Positions 26,804 to 34,970 of a DNA stretch of 64,000 nt are shown here, piece after piece. Position numbers and translations under genes: made by a program. Source of the DNA: Acidobacteriota bacterium (GTDB lineage: Bacteria; Acidobacteriota; Holophagae; Holophagales; Holophagaceae). Below the pieces are notes generated by a model that saw only the letters and a list, made by a program, of their open reading frames with translations, did not search any database and was not told where the DNA came from. Position 1 is the stretch's first letter, and every line of letters begins with the position of its first letter. The DNA lies in contig JACPUT010000003.1 in the NCBI GenBank assembly GCA_016192145.1, positions 1 to 64,000 on the forward strand, in the 5' to 3' direction.

Positions 26804-27556
26804 ATGGACCTTTCCAAGCTCGACATCCCCCCCGGCAAGGTGATCGCCTCGATCTACCTGCTGCCGCACTGCAACATGAGCTGCCGCTTCTGCGGCAGCG
26901 AGCTGGATTTTTCAGCCATCTCGTTCGAACAGGCCTTCGAACTGCTGGCCCACCTCAGGGCCCTGGGGTTCACCCAGGTGGTGCTCGGGGGTGGCGAGCC
27001 CTTCTTGTGGCCCCATGACCTCGTGGCGCTCTGCCGCAAGGCGAAGGCCATGGGCTTCCTCGTCCAGGTCTGCACCAACGGCACCCTCATGCCCATCGGC
27101 ATCGAGGACGAGCCCTCCATCGATCGCTTCATCCTCCCCCTGGAGTCGGCCACCCCGGAACGCCACGACCGCCTGCGCCGCCACTCGAAAGGGCACCACG
27201 CCCAGGTGCTGGAACAGCTGGCGCGGCTCGCCGACGCGGGCTGTTCCATCACCCTCTCCACCGTCGTCACCCGGGAGAACCTGACCGAACTGCCCGCCCT
27301 CGCGGACCACCTTCAGGATCTCAAGGCCGCCGGTGCCAACCTGCACGCCTGGCACCTCTACCGTTTCCTGCCCACCGGCCGTCAAGGCCGGGACCACAGC
27401 GCCGAGTTGCTCACCTCCACCCAGGCCTACCGGGCCGCCGTGGACGGCGTACGCGCCCAGAATCGGGGCTTCACCATCTACCGCCGGAGCGACATGCTGC
27501 GCTCCAGCACGGTGGCCTATTTCTGGGCCGATGGCGGATTGATCAGGACGGCCTGA
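26804..27556 (+). CDS. Radical SAM protein
   Basis: 250 residues. The [4Fe-4S] motif is C-x3-C-x2-C in LLPHCNMSCRFCGSE (about residues 22-30), with GGGEPFLW as the SAM-binding GGE motif and VCTNGTL following. The C-terminal third lacks obvious auxiliary-cluster Cys motifs (no SPASM). It looks like a short MoaA/PqqE-like core enzyme; substrate unknown. Its 3' end overlaps the convergent methyltransferase gene by 14 bases. Confidence 0.85.
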   Translation: MDLSKLDIPPGKVIASIYLLPHCNMSCRFCGSELDFSAISFEQAFELLAHLRALGFTQVVLGGGEPFLWPHDLVALCRKAKAMGFLVQVCTNGTLMPIGIEDEPSIDRFILPLESATPERHDRLRRHSKGHHAQVLEQLARLADAGCSITLSTVVTRENLTELPALADHLQDLKAAGANLHAWHLYRFLPTGRQGRDHSAELLTSTQAYRAAVDGVRAQNRGFTIYRRSDMLRSSTVAYFWADGGLIRTA

Positions 27557-28208
27557 AGAGCAACACCGCTCCGTGCGTCAGCTCCGCGCTCGGTCGCCCG
27601 GCCAGGGCCCGGCGAACCTCCTCGCCGCACAGGGCACCCAGGATCCGCTTGGCCTCCCCCGGGGATTCGAAGGCCAGTCGGATGGGCACCTCCTCGACTT
27701 GGCGGAACCCGAATTCATCCACCAAACGGCGAGCGCCGGGCTCCAGGCCCTCGAAGCCCCGCAGCGTCTGGAAATCGCCACGGCCCGCGTTCTCGACGGC
27801 CCAGATGCCCCCGCCGGGAGCGGGGTCCAAGACGCGATCGACTTCGGCGAGGATCCCCGCCACCACCTTCCGGCCCAGGTACCCAAGCACCCAGGCGGCA
27901 ATCGCACGATGCACCGAGCGTGGCTTCAAGGGAAGGCGCTGACCCAAGGCCTGCAACCGCAGGGGCCCCGGGGCTATCCGAGCCAGCAGCGCTGCCTCCG
28001 GCTCCAGGGCGACCCACTCGGAACAGCGCGGTCCCAGGCGAGCGGCCAGCTGCCCGGTTCCCGCACCGATTTCCAGCACCCGCTGGCCTTCGAATGCGCC
28101 GTGCCTCGCCAAGGCCGCCATCACCCGACCTTCGGGATCCTCCGCCCGTGCGAAGGCCTCGAAGACCTCCGGAGCCTCCCCGTAAATGCGCCGCCAGTGC
28201 TCAGCCAT
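27543..28208 (-). CDS. Class I SAM-dependent methyltransferase
   Basis: 221 residues from ATG 28208. Motif I VLEIGAGTGQLAARLG (about 44-59), acidic motif II WVALEPEAALL, and post-I ALGQRLPLKPRSVHRAIAAW of the Methyltransf_11 type. Substrate unknown. Convergent with the radical SAM gene. Confidence 0.85.
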   Translation of the reverse strand: MAEHWRRIYGEAPEVFEAFARAEDPEGRVMAALARHGAFEGQRVLEIGAGTGQLAARLGPRCSEWVALEPEAALLARIAPGPLRLQALGQRLPLKPRSVHRAIAAWVLGYLGRKVVAGILAEVDRVLDPAPGGGIWAVENAGRGDFQTLRGFEGLEPGARRLVDEFGFRQVEEVPIRLAFESPGEAKRILGALCGEEVRRALAGRPSAELTHGAVLLFRPS

Positions 28209-28241
28209 GCTGAATCTTGACCGAAGGGCTACCCTGCATCC

Positions 28242-28604
28242 ATGACCTTGACGCGCACCATCACCGCCCTTCGCAAGGCCGCCCTCGCCTACCCCGAGAC
28301 CCGGGAGGATCACCCCTGGGGCGAGTGCGCCTTCAAGGTGAAGGAGAAGGTCTTCCTTTTCCTAGGCAGGGATGAGGACGAGCTCCGCATCACGTTCAAG
28401 CTCCCGGCCTCTCGGGACTTCGCCTTGCTCCTGCCCTTCGCGAAGCCCACGGCCTATGGCCTCGGCAAGAGCGGTTGGGTCACCTGTGCCTTCAAGACCG
28501 GGGAACCCGTTCCACTGCCCATGATGCTGGACTGGCTGGACGAGAGCTTCCGGGCCGTGGCGCCGAAGAAGCTATCGGCCACCGTGCCCCCCCGCCGGGG
28601 ATAA
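28242..28604 (+). CDS. MmcQ/YjbR family DNA-binding-like protein
   Basis: 120 residues with the family pattern: ALAYPETREDHPWGECAFKVKEK (partial: YPETREDHPWG) near the N-terminus, then LFLGRDEDELRITFKLP and a C-terminal WLDESFRAVAPKK. The CyaY-like fold of YjbR proteins is often described as DNA binding; role unclear. It starts 34 bases from the divergent methyltransferase start and runs into the aldolase gene 7 bases later. Confidence 0.85.
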   Translation: MTLTRTITALRKAALAYPETREDHPWGECAFKVKEKVFLFLGRDEDELRITFKLPASRDFALLLPFAKPTAYGLGKSGWVTCAFKTGEPVPLPMMLDWLDESFRAVAPKKLSATVPPRRG

Positions 28605-28611
28605 TGGCCCC

Positions 28612-29262
28612 ATGGGCACCCAGGCCATCCTCCAGCAGATCCTCGACGGCTGCCGCCGCCTGCACGCCCAGGGCCTCCTGGCGGCGGCGGATGGCAACGT
28701 GTCCGCGCGCCTGCCCGACGGCCGCATCGCCATCACGCCCCGGGGCGTGCCCAAGGCGGAGCTCGCCCTCCAGGACTTCGCCTTCCTGGATCTCGATGGC
28801 CGCATCTTGCGTGGCGATCCGAGCAGCGAGCGGGCCATGCACCTGGAGGTGTACCGCCGGGTGCCCGAGGCCCGGGCCGTGGTCCACGCCCATCCGGTCA
28901 CCGCCATCGCCTGGAGCCTCGCGCGCCCTGAATGGCAGGAGCTTCCTGGCGATTCGCTGCCGGAGGTGATCCTGGCCACCGGTCGAATTCCCATCGTGCC
29001 CATGGCCATCCCGGGCACGGAGGCCATGGGCACGAACCTCCACCCCTTCCTCCCCGCGCACCGCGTGATGATCCTCGCCCGCCACGGCGGCCTGTGCTGG
29101 GGGGAGAGCCTTGGCGAGGCGCTCGGCGGCCTGGAACGCCTGGAGCAGGTGGCGAAGATCCTCCTGGCGGCGGAACAGCTGGGCGGCGCCAAGCCCATGG
29201 AACCTGCGGATCTGGCTCAGATCCGCGCCCTGCGCGCGCAACTCGGCCCCAGGATCATCTGA
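28612..29262 (+). CDS. Class II aldolase/adducin family protein
   Basis: 216 residues. Zinc-dependent aldolase or epimerase fold: GNVSARLPDGRIAITP, GVPKAELALQDFAFLDLDG, metal His pair in VVHAHPVTAIA, third His in ARHGGLCWGE. Resembles L-fuculose-phosphate aldolase and the 5-methylthioribulose-1-phosphate aldolase (Ald2) subgroup more than MtnB dehydratase. With mtnA 0.7 kb away, a methylthio-sugar aldolase is plausible (inference). Probably cotranscribed with the MmcQ-like gene. Confidence 0.85.
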   Translation: MGTQAILQQILDGCRRLHAQGLLAAADGNVSARLPDGRIAITPRGVPKAELALQDFAFLDLDGRILRGDPSSERAMHLEVYRRVPEARAVVHAHPVTAIAWSLARPEWQELPGDSLPEVILATGRIPIVPMAIPGTEAMGTNLHPFLPAHRVMILARHGGLCWGESLGEALGGLERLEQVAKILLAAEQLGGAKPMEPADLAQIRALRAQLGPRII

Positions 29263-29268
29263 TCCCGT

Positions 29269-29856
29269 TCAAGCCTTCCAGTCCACGCGGTAGCGGTGCA
29301 TCCAGGAGGGCTCGCCGGAGCCCGGAGGCTCATAGGCGACGGTGGGATCCTCCGCGCCCAGGCGGCGCAGCATCTCACGGGCGTAGGCCGGAACCACCTT
29401 CGCCACGAAGATGGAGGAGGGATAGTCGGCCCACAGGGTGAGGGTGGCCTCCGTCTCGCCCAGGTGATCCAGGTGCAGCACCCCCCCCTGATTGAATCGG
29501 CTCCAGACCCGGGGCAGGATCCGCAGGAAGGCCCGGTGGCCCATCCAGCTGAGCAGCAGGCCCTCCAGGCGGCCATCCAGCATCCGCTGCGCCATGAGGA
29601 TGCCGTGGGAGGGAAAGGGGTCGATCTCGGCGAGGGCGAGAAAGGCCGCTTCCACTTCGAAGACCACGGGCAGGGGCACCCATTCGGATTCGGCCACGGG
29701 GGCTGCCATGAAGGCCAGGGCCTCCGGGGAAAGCCGCGCCCGCAGCTCCGCCTGCTTCGCCTCGGAGAGGGTGGCGAGCATCGTGGCGCGCAACAACGGC
29801 ATGCCCGGACCCCGGATGTGGGAGACCTGGGCTTCTTCATGGGTGACGCTCTTCAT
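29269..29856 (-). CDS. Hypothetical protein, possibly TIGR02265-like
   Basis: 195 residues, no signal or membrane segment. LLRATMLATLSEAKQAELRARLSPEAL at the N-terminus (given in part: LLRATMLATL) and RMLDGRLEGLLLSWMGHRAFLRILPRVWSRF in the middle (part: GHRAFLRILPRVW) resemble the TIGR02265/DUF2378 proteins common in myxobacteria; this is a resemblance from memory, not a search. Its start is divergent from mtnA. Confidence 0.6.
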   Translation of the reverse strand: MKSVTHEEAQVSHIRGPGMPLLRATMLATLSEAKQAELRARLSPEALAFMAAPVAESEWVPLPVVFEVEAAFLALAEIDPFPSHGILMAQRMLDGRLEGLLLSWMGHRAFLRILPRVWSRFNQGGVLHLDHLGETEATLTLWADYPSSIFVAKVVPAYAREMLRRLGAEDPTVAYEPPGSGEPSWMHRYRVDWKA

Positions 29857-29884
29857 CCCACCAAAGTAGCCGTGACGCTAGCCT

Positions 29885-29957
29885 GGTTCCAGCTATCCAG
29901 CGCTCCCCGGGAGCGCTGTCCCATTCAGGCGCTACGCGCCCTCATGGAACTGGAACC
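29885..29957 (+). promoter_or_regulatory. Nested hairpins over the mtnA ribosome-binding region
   Basis: Outer arms GGTTCCAG (29885-29892) and CTGGAACC (29950-29957) pair perfectly and would cover the GGAA just before the mtnA ATG at 29961. Inside is a perfect palindrome AGCGCTCCC/GGGAGCGCT (29899-29907, 29909-29917) and GCGCTACGCGCC (29929-29940), which recurs at 3740-3751. Could modulate mtnA translation; no known riboswitch consensus seen. Confidence 0.45.
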
Positions 29958-29960
29958 TTC

Positions 29961-30965
29961 ATGCGCATCTTCGAATCCCTCGCCCTGCGGTACGACGGCC
30001 GACGCCTGCTCGTGCTGGATCAGACCGCCCTGCCCTTTCGCGAAGACTGGCTGGAGGGCAACGATCCCGCGGCCATGGTGGGCCACATCCAGCGCCTCTC
30101 CGTGCGCGGCGCGCCCCTCATCGGCGTGGCCGCGGCTTGCAGCCTGGCCTGCCACGCGATGGCCGGATCGGGCCAGGCGGAGCTCGCGGCCGCCTGGTCG
30201 GCCCTGCGCGCCGCCCGCCCCACCGCGGTGAATCTCATGTGGGCCATGGACCGGCTGAGGCCACTCCTACCGCGGCCGGAGGCCCTCATCGCCGAAGCCC
30301 AGTCCATCCTCGACGAGGATGTGCGGCTTTGCGAAGGCATGGCCGAGCACGGCGCAGCCCTCGTCCAGGATGGCGAAGGCCTCATCACCCACTGCAATAC
30401 GGGGGGGCTCGCCACCGTGGGCATCGGCACGGCCCTGGGGGTGATCCGGCGGGCCCACGAACAGGGCAAGCGGATCCACGTCTACGTCGATGAAACCCGC
30501 CCTCTCCTGCAGGGCGGGCGCCTCACCACCTGGGAGCTGCAGCGCCTGGGGATCCCCTGCACCCTCATCACCGACAGCATGGCCGCCCTCATCCTCCGGG
30601 ATGGCAGGGCCCAGCGGGCCCTCGTGGGCTCGGATCGCGTGGCGGCCAACGGCGACTTCGCCAACAAGGTGGGTACCTATGGCCTGGCGGTGCAGGCCCG
30701 GCATCATGGCGCGGCCTTCCATCCCGTGGCGCCCTTCAGCACGGTGGATCTCGCCTGTCCCGATGGCGCGGCCATCCCCATCGAGGAGCGCGCTCCGGAA
30801 GAAGTGCGCGGGGCCCAGGGCCGCCCCTGGGCTCCCGAAGTGCCGGTGTGGAACCCCTCCTTCGATGTGACGCCCGTGGCCTACGTCACCAGCCTCGTCC
30901 TGGATCGGGCGGTACTAACCTGTCAGCAACTCCAGGCCGGAAACTTGGCTACGCTTCTGGGATGA
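29961..30965 (+). CDS. mtnA: S-methyl-5-thioribose-1-phosphate isomerase
   Basis: 334 residues of the eIF2B-like MtnA family, which isomerises methylthioribose-1-phosphate to methylthioribulose-1-phosphate in methionine or MTA salvage. Motifs: LDQTALPF, VRGAPLIGVAAA (substrate loop), ITHCNTGGLATVGIGTALG (catalytic Cys), YVDETRPLLQGGRLTTWEL, GSDRVAANGDFANKVGTYGLA (catalytic Asp). Normal length. No mtnBCD/K/P genes nearby except the class II aldolase upstream. Confidence 0.95.
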   Translation: MRIFESLALRYDGRRLLVLDQTALPFREDWLEGNDPAAMVGHIQRLSVRGAPLIGVAAACSLACHAMAGSGQAELAAAWSALRAARPTAVNLMWAMDRLRPLLPRPEALIAEAQSILDEDVRLCEGMAEHGAALVQDGEGLITHCNTGGLATVGIGTALGVIRRAHEQGKRIHVYVDETRPLLQGGRLTTWELQRLGIPCTLITDSMAALILRDGRAQRALVGSDRVAANGDFANKVGTYGLAVQARHHGAAFHPVAPFSTVDLACPDGAAIPIEERAPEEVRGAQGRPWAPEVPVWNPSFDVTPVAYVTSLVLDRAVLTCQQLQAGNLATLLG

Positions 30966-31025
30966 CCGAAGGGGAGAAGTGGAATCGCCCGCGAGCCACA
31001 GCGGCCCTCTCGTTATGATGGATCC

Positions 31026-32144
31026 ATGGATCGATTGAAGGTTCAACAACTTGCGGATCAGCTGGTAGCCACAGGCCAGCTTCCGCAGGCGTTGGTGGAG
31101 TATCAGAAGCTCCGGCGGGCCTTCCCCGAGGATCAGGGCATCATGAACCGGCTCGGGGACCTGCTGGTGCAAGCCGGCGCCACCAAGGAAGCCCTCGCCA
31201 TCTTCAAGGTGTTGGCCCTCAACCTCCAGCGCGATGGATATGACAAGAAGGCCATCGCCCTGCTGCGCAAGGCCCTGCGCCTCGCCCCGGAGGACCCGGA
31301 AGCCGTCGGCCAACTGAGCGAACTGCTCATGGCTTCCGGCCTGACCAAGGAAGCCGCCAAGCTCCAGATCGATCTCGCCCACACCTTTGAAAAGCTGGGC
31401 CGCGCGGAGGATGCGCTGGCCGCCCTCATCCGGGCGGCCAACGCCGATCCCTTCGATGCGAACCTCCGCTTCCGGCTCGCTCAGGCCTACGTGGCCACCG
31501 GCCAGAAGGAACGCGCCGCCGGCCTCTACGCCGAGGCCGCCGAGGAGCTCATGACCGCCGGCCGGCAGGAGGAGGCCCAGGATGCCCTCCAGATCGCCAC
31601 GGACCTCGTCAAGAGCGCCAAACTCTACCTGCTCCAGGCCAAGCTCTTCCACCACATGGGCCAGCAGCCCAAATCCGTGCACATCCTGAAGGAGGCCCTC
31701 AAGGCCTTCCCCCTCAATCCAATCCTCCAGGAAGCCCTCGCGGGCGCCCAAATGGAAGCGGGGCATGCGCGTCAGTGCCTGGAGGTGCTGGGGCAGCTCC
31801 GCCAGATCCACAGCCGGATCCTCCCTTTGTGCGAGCGGGCGCTGCGCCCCCTCATCCAGGAACGGCACCTACCCACCGCTCTCAACCTCTATCGCCCCAT
31901 CGCCGAAGCCCTGGCCGCCAAGGGTTCCTCCATGGAGGTCTGCCAGACCCTCTTAAGGGCGGCTGAAGGCTACGAGCACCCGACGGTCCACATCTTCGTG
32001 GGTGAAATCCAGAGCCAGGGTGAGCGCAAGGAGGCCGCCATCGACGCCCTCAATCACGCCCTCGAGCTGGCCGCCCAGCAGAAGACGAGCACCCTGCGGA
32101 ACAAGATCCGGCACCTCATCGACGCGCTGGTCCAAGCGGGCTGA
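31026..32144 (+). CDS. TPR-repeat protein
   Basis: 372 residues, helical throughout, without signal peptide. Repeats such as GQLPQALVEYQKLRRAFPED (20 residues), GATKEALAIFKVLALN, LGRAEDALAALIRAANADP and GRQEEAQDALQIATDL have TPR spacing (about 34 residues). Likely a cytosolic scaffold, partner unknown. It follows mtnA by 60 bases. Confidence 0.8.
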   Translation: MDRLKVQQLADQLVATGQLPQALVEYQKLRRAFPEDQGIMNRLGDLLVQAGATKEALAIFKVLALNLQRDGYDKKAIALLRKALRLAPEDPEAVGQLSELLMASGLTKEAAKLQIDLAHTFEKLGRAEDALAALIRAANADPFDANLRFRLAQAYVATGQKERAAGLYAEAAEELMTAGRQEEAQDALQIATDLVKSAKLYLLQAKLFHHMGQQPKSVHILKEALKAFPLNPILQEALAGAQMEAGHARQCLEVLGQLRQIHSRILPLCERALRPLIQERHLPTALNLYRPIAEALAAKGSSMEVCQTLLRAAEGYEHPTVHIFVGEIQSQGERKEAAIDALNHALELAAQQKTSTLRNKIRHLIDALVQAG

Positions 32145-32331
32145 GGGATCGGGGCCCGGCGGGGCCCGGTCTTCGCCGGAATTCGCAACACTTCACAAGA
32201 ATTAACCGCCGGTATGCGTGGGCATGCGGAGAGTGGGAACACGCTCTTCCCCCAACCTGCGGTCTTCGCTACCGATGGCGCAACTGGCGCCTCCGGTCGT
32301 GGATATCGCCCATCTCCTGAAGGAGACGTCC

Positions 32332-33495
32332 ATGCGCATTCCCGCAATGCTCGCCCTGGGTCTGGCCCTCGTGCCCCTCCCAGCCCTCGCCGCCCCACCC
32401 CAGGGGGCCCCGGAGGATCGCCGCTTCATCCGCGACACGGAGATCGAACGCCGAAACCAGCGGGTCACCGCCCAACCCCTCGAAGTGCGGCTCGACGCGC
32501 CCGCCTGGTACGCCGAGGGCGATGCCCCCAGCGTGCGGTTCACGATCTCGAACCCCAATTCCCACTCGGTATGGGTGCTGCGCTGGGAGCTTCCCACGAC
32601 GGAGCGAGCCGAGCGCGACCTTTTCCAGATGCACCGGAATGGCGTCGAGGTCACCTATGAGGGCCGCCTCACCAAGCGCGTGGAACCACGCGCCATCGAT
32701 TACGTCGAGATCAAGGCCCACGATTCCTACAGCGTGGTGGTGGATCTCTCCGCGGATTACGATTTGGATTCAGCGGGTGATTACCGCATCCAGTTCCGCC
32801 AGCCCCAGCTCCCGGTGCGCACCGCCCTCGCAGCGGCCACTCCCTCGATGATTGCTCCGGATGGCGAAGGCAAGCTGCCTTCCGTCCTGCCCACCCACGT
32901 GGCGGAAGTGCGCGAAGCGGTGTCGGCCCAGTTCTTCTTCCCCGGCGTCCCCGCCGAGCTCGCCCGCAAGGAGCAGGCCCCCGATCAGTCCCTGGTGGGC
33001 AGCTACAGCGGTTGCACCACCACCCAGAAGAGCCAGCTCTCCACCGCCCACGCCAACGCCAAGACCATGACCTCCAAGGCCCTGACCTGGCTCAACGGGC
33101 ACACGTCCGGCGGCGGCCTCTACCTCACCTGGTTCGGCGCCTACAACAGCTCGCGCTTCAGCACCGTGAAATCCCACTACACGAAGATCCTCGACGAATT
33201 CAACACGAAGACCGTCAACTTCGATTGCAACTGCACCGACAGCGGAACCTACGCCTACGTGTATCCCTCGTCCCCCTACAAGATCTACCTCTGCGGCGCC
33301 TTCTGGAGAGCACCCTCCACCGGCACGGATTCCAAGGCCGGCACCCTGGTGCATGAGTCCAGCCACTTCACCGTGAATGGCGGAACCCAGGATTACGTCT
33401 ATGGCACTTCCGGTGCCAAATCACTGGCGATCAGCAATCCCTCCAAGGCCGTCATGAACGCGGACAACCACGAGTACTTCGCCGAGTACCAGTAA
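32332..33495 (+). CDS. Secreted M35-type (aspzincin) metallopeptidase
   Basis: 387 residues from ATG 32332 with AAGGAGA seven bases upstream; the open frame extends further but the signal peptide MRIPAMLALGLALVPLPALA starts here. An N-terminal beta-rich domain (about 30-170, resembling the BsuPI inhibitor-like domain) precedes the peptidase: HESSH zinc site at about 345-349 followed by GTQDYVYG, which supplies the Asp ligand of the aspzincin GTxDxxYG motif. Cys-rich region CNCTDSGTY and YSGCTTTQ suggest disulphides. Related to peptidyl-Lys metalloendopeptidases; acts outside the cytoplasm. Confidence 0.9.
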   Translation: MRIPAMLALGLALVPLPALAAPPQGAPEDRRFIRDTEIERRNQRVTAQPLEVRLDAPAWYAEGDAPSVRFTISNPNSHSVWVLRWELPTTERAERDLFQMHRNGVEVTYEGRLTKRVEPRAIDYVEIKAHDSYSVVVDLSADYDLDSAGDYRIQFRQPQLPVRTALAAATPSMIAPDGEGKLPSVLPTHVAEVREAVSAQFFFPGVPAELARKEQAPDQSLVGSYSGCTTTQKSQLSTAHANAKTMTSKALTWLNGHTSGGGLYLTWFGAYNSSRFSTVKSHYTKILDEFNTKTVNFDCNCTDSGTYAYVYPSSPYKIYLCGAFWRAPSTGTDSKAGTLVHESSHFTVNGGTQDYVYGTSGAKSLAISNPSKAVMNADNHEYFAEYQ

Positions 33496-33508
33496 TCCCT
33501 GGAGCCTT

Positions 33509-33552
33509 GATGGGGGCGGCGCCGCGGCGCCTGCCGCGGATCCGCCCCCATC
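33509..33552 (+). terminator. GC-rich hairpin after peptidase gene
   Basis: 11-bp perfect outer stem GATGGGGGCGG/CCGCCCCCATC enclosing the palindrome GGCGCCGCGGCGCC. Very stable but without a T run, so a terminator function is likely yet unproven. Confidence 0.5.
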
Positions 33553-33583
33553 CTTTCCACCTGCCCGCCCCGGATCCCGAATC

Positions 33584-34648
33584 ATGCTCCGTACCTGGCC
33601 CCTGTGTTTCCTCCTCTGGTTCAGCGCCTCCGCCCAGCCGGCACCGGTGCCATCGCTCCGATGCGAAGCGGCCGTATGGACCTTCGGCACCATTCCAAAG
33701 GGCACGCGGGCTAGCCATACCTTCATCCTGGAAAACGCCGGCACCGCGCCGCTGACCATCTCCTCCGTGCAGCCGAGTTGCTCTTGCACCACGGCGCAGC
33801 TCTCCCGGCAAATCCTTCTCCCCGGCCAGACCGCCGAAGTCGACACCCAGATGGATTCGACGGATTTCGAAGGGCCCCTGGAAAAGCTCGTTTTCGTCCA
33901 CAGCGACGATCCCTCCCACCCCACGCTGCCGCTCACGCTTCGCGCCGAGGTGGAGCACCCCTACCTCCTTTCCCCGAAGGCGATCCGCGTGCAATCCATG
34001 GGTCGGCATGCAGTCATCGAGCTTCCGATTCGAGTGACGCGCAAGGATGGGCGCCCCATCCCGATCCGAGAGGCCACGCTGGAGGGCCTGCCGGGCTTCC
34101 GGCTCTTGTCCCTGCCCGGCCCCACTTCCTCCGAGCGGGCCTACACCCTCCGATACGAGGGCGGCGCGGAGCCCGGCCTGATCTCGGGCCGCGCCCTGTT
34201 CAAAGTGGAGGATCCCCTCCTGCCCACCTTCCAGATCCCGGTTCAAGTCCGCGTACTTGAAGATGTCTCCGTCTACCCCGGCCGCCTGGACCTGGGTGAC
34301 TTCCAGGCCGGCGAGGCCGTGGTCCAGCCCATCCTCGTGAGCCTGCGCAGCCCCTCGGTGGGGCTCCACTCCGTGGTCTGCGAGCCCGACCTCTTCAGCG
34401 CCACCCTGACGACCCGGGTGCCCCTCCAGGCCAGCCCCTTCCTCCTGCAGAACGGGGTGCTCCAGGTGAACTACTCCAACGGCGTGGAGGTGAAACTCCG
34501 GGCTCGGCCGGGCGCCCCGGCGGGCGCCTTCGAGGGTCGGATCATCCTGCTCACGTCGAGCCCCGGCCAGGCCCGCATCGTGTTGCCCATCTCGGGCAGG
34601 ATCACCCCTACTTCGCCCAGGCCTGAAGCGCCACACCACACACGATGA
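33584..34648 (+). CDS. DUF1573 domain secreted protein
   Basis: 354 residues. Signal peptide MLRTWPLCFLLWFSASAQ, then a DUF1573 Ig-like domain (about 28-115): WTFGTIPKGTRASHTFILEN, GTAPLTISSVQPSCSCTTAQL, with the conserved CSC. Further beta-rich repeats of similar type follow to the C-terminus. Presumed periplasmic or surface; function unknown. Its last 41 bases overlap the convergent EamA-like gene. Confidence 0.85.
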   Translation: MLRTWPLCFLLWFSASAQPAPVPSLRCEAAVWTFGTIPKGTRASHTFILENAGTAPLTISSVQPSCSCTTAQLSRQILLPGQTAEVDTQMDSTDFEGPLEKLVFVHSDDPSHPTLPLTLRAEVEHPYLLSPKAIRVQSMGRHAVIELPIRVTRKDGRPIPIREATLEGLPGFRLLSLPGPTSSERAYTLRYEGGAEPGLISGRALFKVEDPLLPTFQIPVQVRVLEDVSVYPGRLDLGDFQAGEAVVQPILVSLRSPSVGLHSVVCEPDLFSATLTTRVPLQASPFLLQNGVLQVNYSNGVEVKLRARPGAPAGAFEGRIILLTSSPGQARIVLPISGRITPTSPRPEAPHHTR

Positions 34649-34970
34649 TGGCGAGGGCCGCCCAACGCAGCGGCGGAATCGCTTCGCCCAGGATGGCCTT
34701 GGCGAGCAGCGCGTTCACGAGGAAGCCGAGGGCGAGGAAGGGGTAGGCGTAGCTGGCGTCCACCAGCGACAAGGCCTTCATCCACACGAGCACGCTCACC
34801 GCGTAGCAGGCGAGGCCCGCGAGGATCCAGGGCGTGAACACCAGGCGGAGGAGGGCCATGGGATCCCAGCTCATGCCATGCACCAGGCCCTTCTTCAGGC
34901 AGATCTGGGCGAAGGCGTTGAGCAGCACGCCGGCGATGATGAGGGGGATGGCCTTGAGCTGGGGGGTCAT
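34608..34970 (-). CDS. Small EamA/SMR-like (ArnE/F-type) membrane protein
   Basis: 120 residues from ATG 34970, four hydrophobic helices. LNAFAQICLKKGL, SYAYPFLALGFLVNALLAKAILGE and LRWAALAIIVCGVALQAW match small multidrug-resistance/EamA proteins and the undecaprenyl-phosphate-aminoarabinose flippase subunits. Downstream of GT9 and GT83-like genes with ATGA overlaps, so a role in moving a lipid-linked sugar is likely (inference). Confidence 0.82.
   Translation of the reverse strand: MTPQLKAIPLIIAGVLLNAFAQICLKKGLVHGMSWDPMALLRLVFTPWILAGLACYAVSVLVWMKALSLVDASYAYPFLALGFLVNALLAKAILGEAIPPLRWAALAIIVCGVALQAWAK

Noticed and set aside
29870-29960. SAM riboswitch before mtnA
   Set aside because: The region is too short and lacks the conserved SAM-I/II core; only simple inverted repeats are seen.
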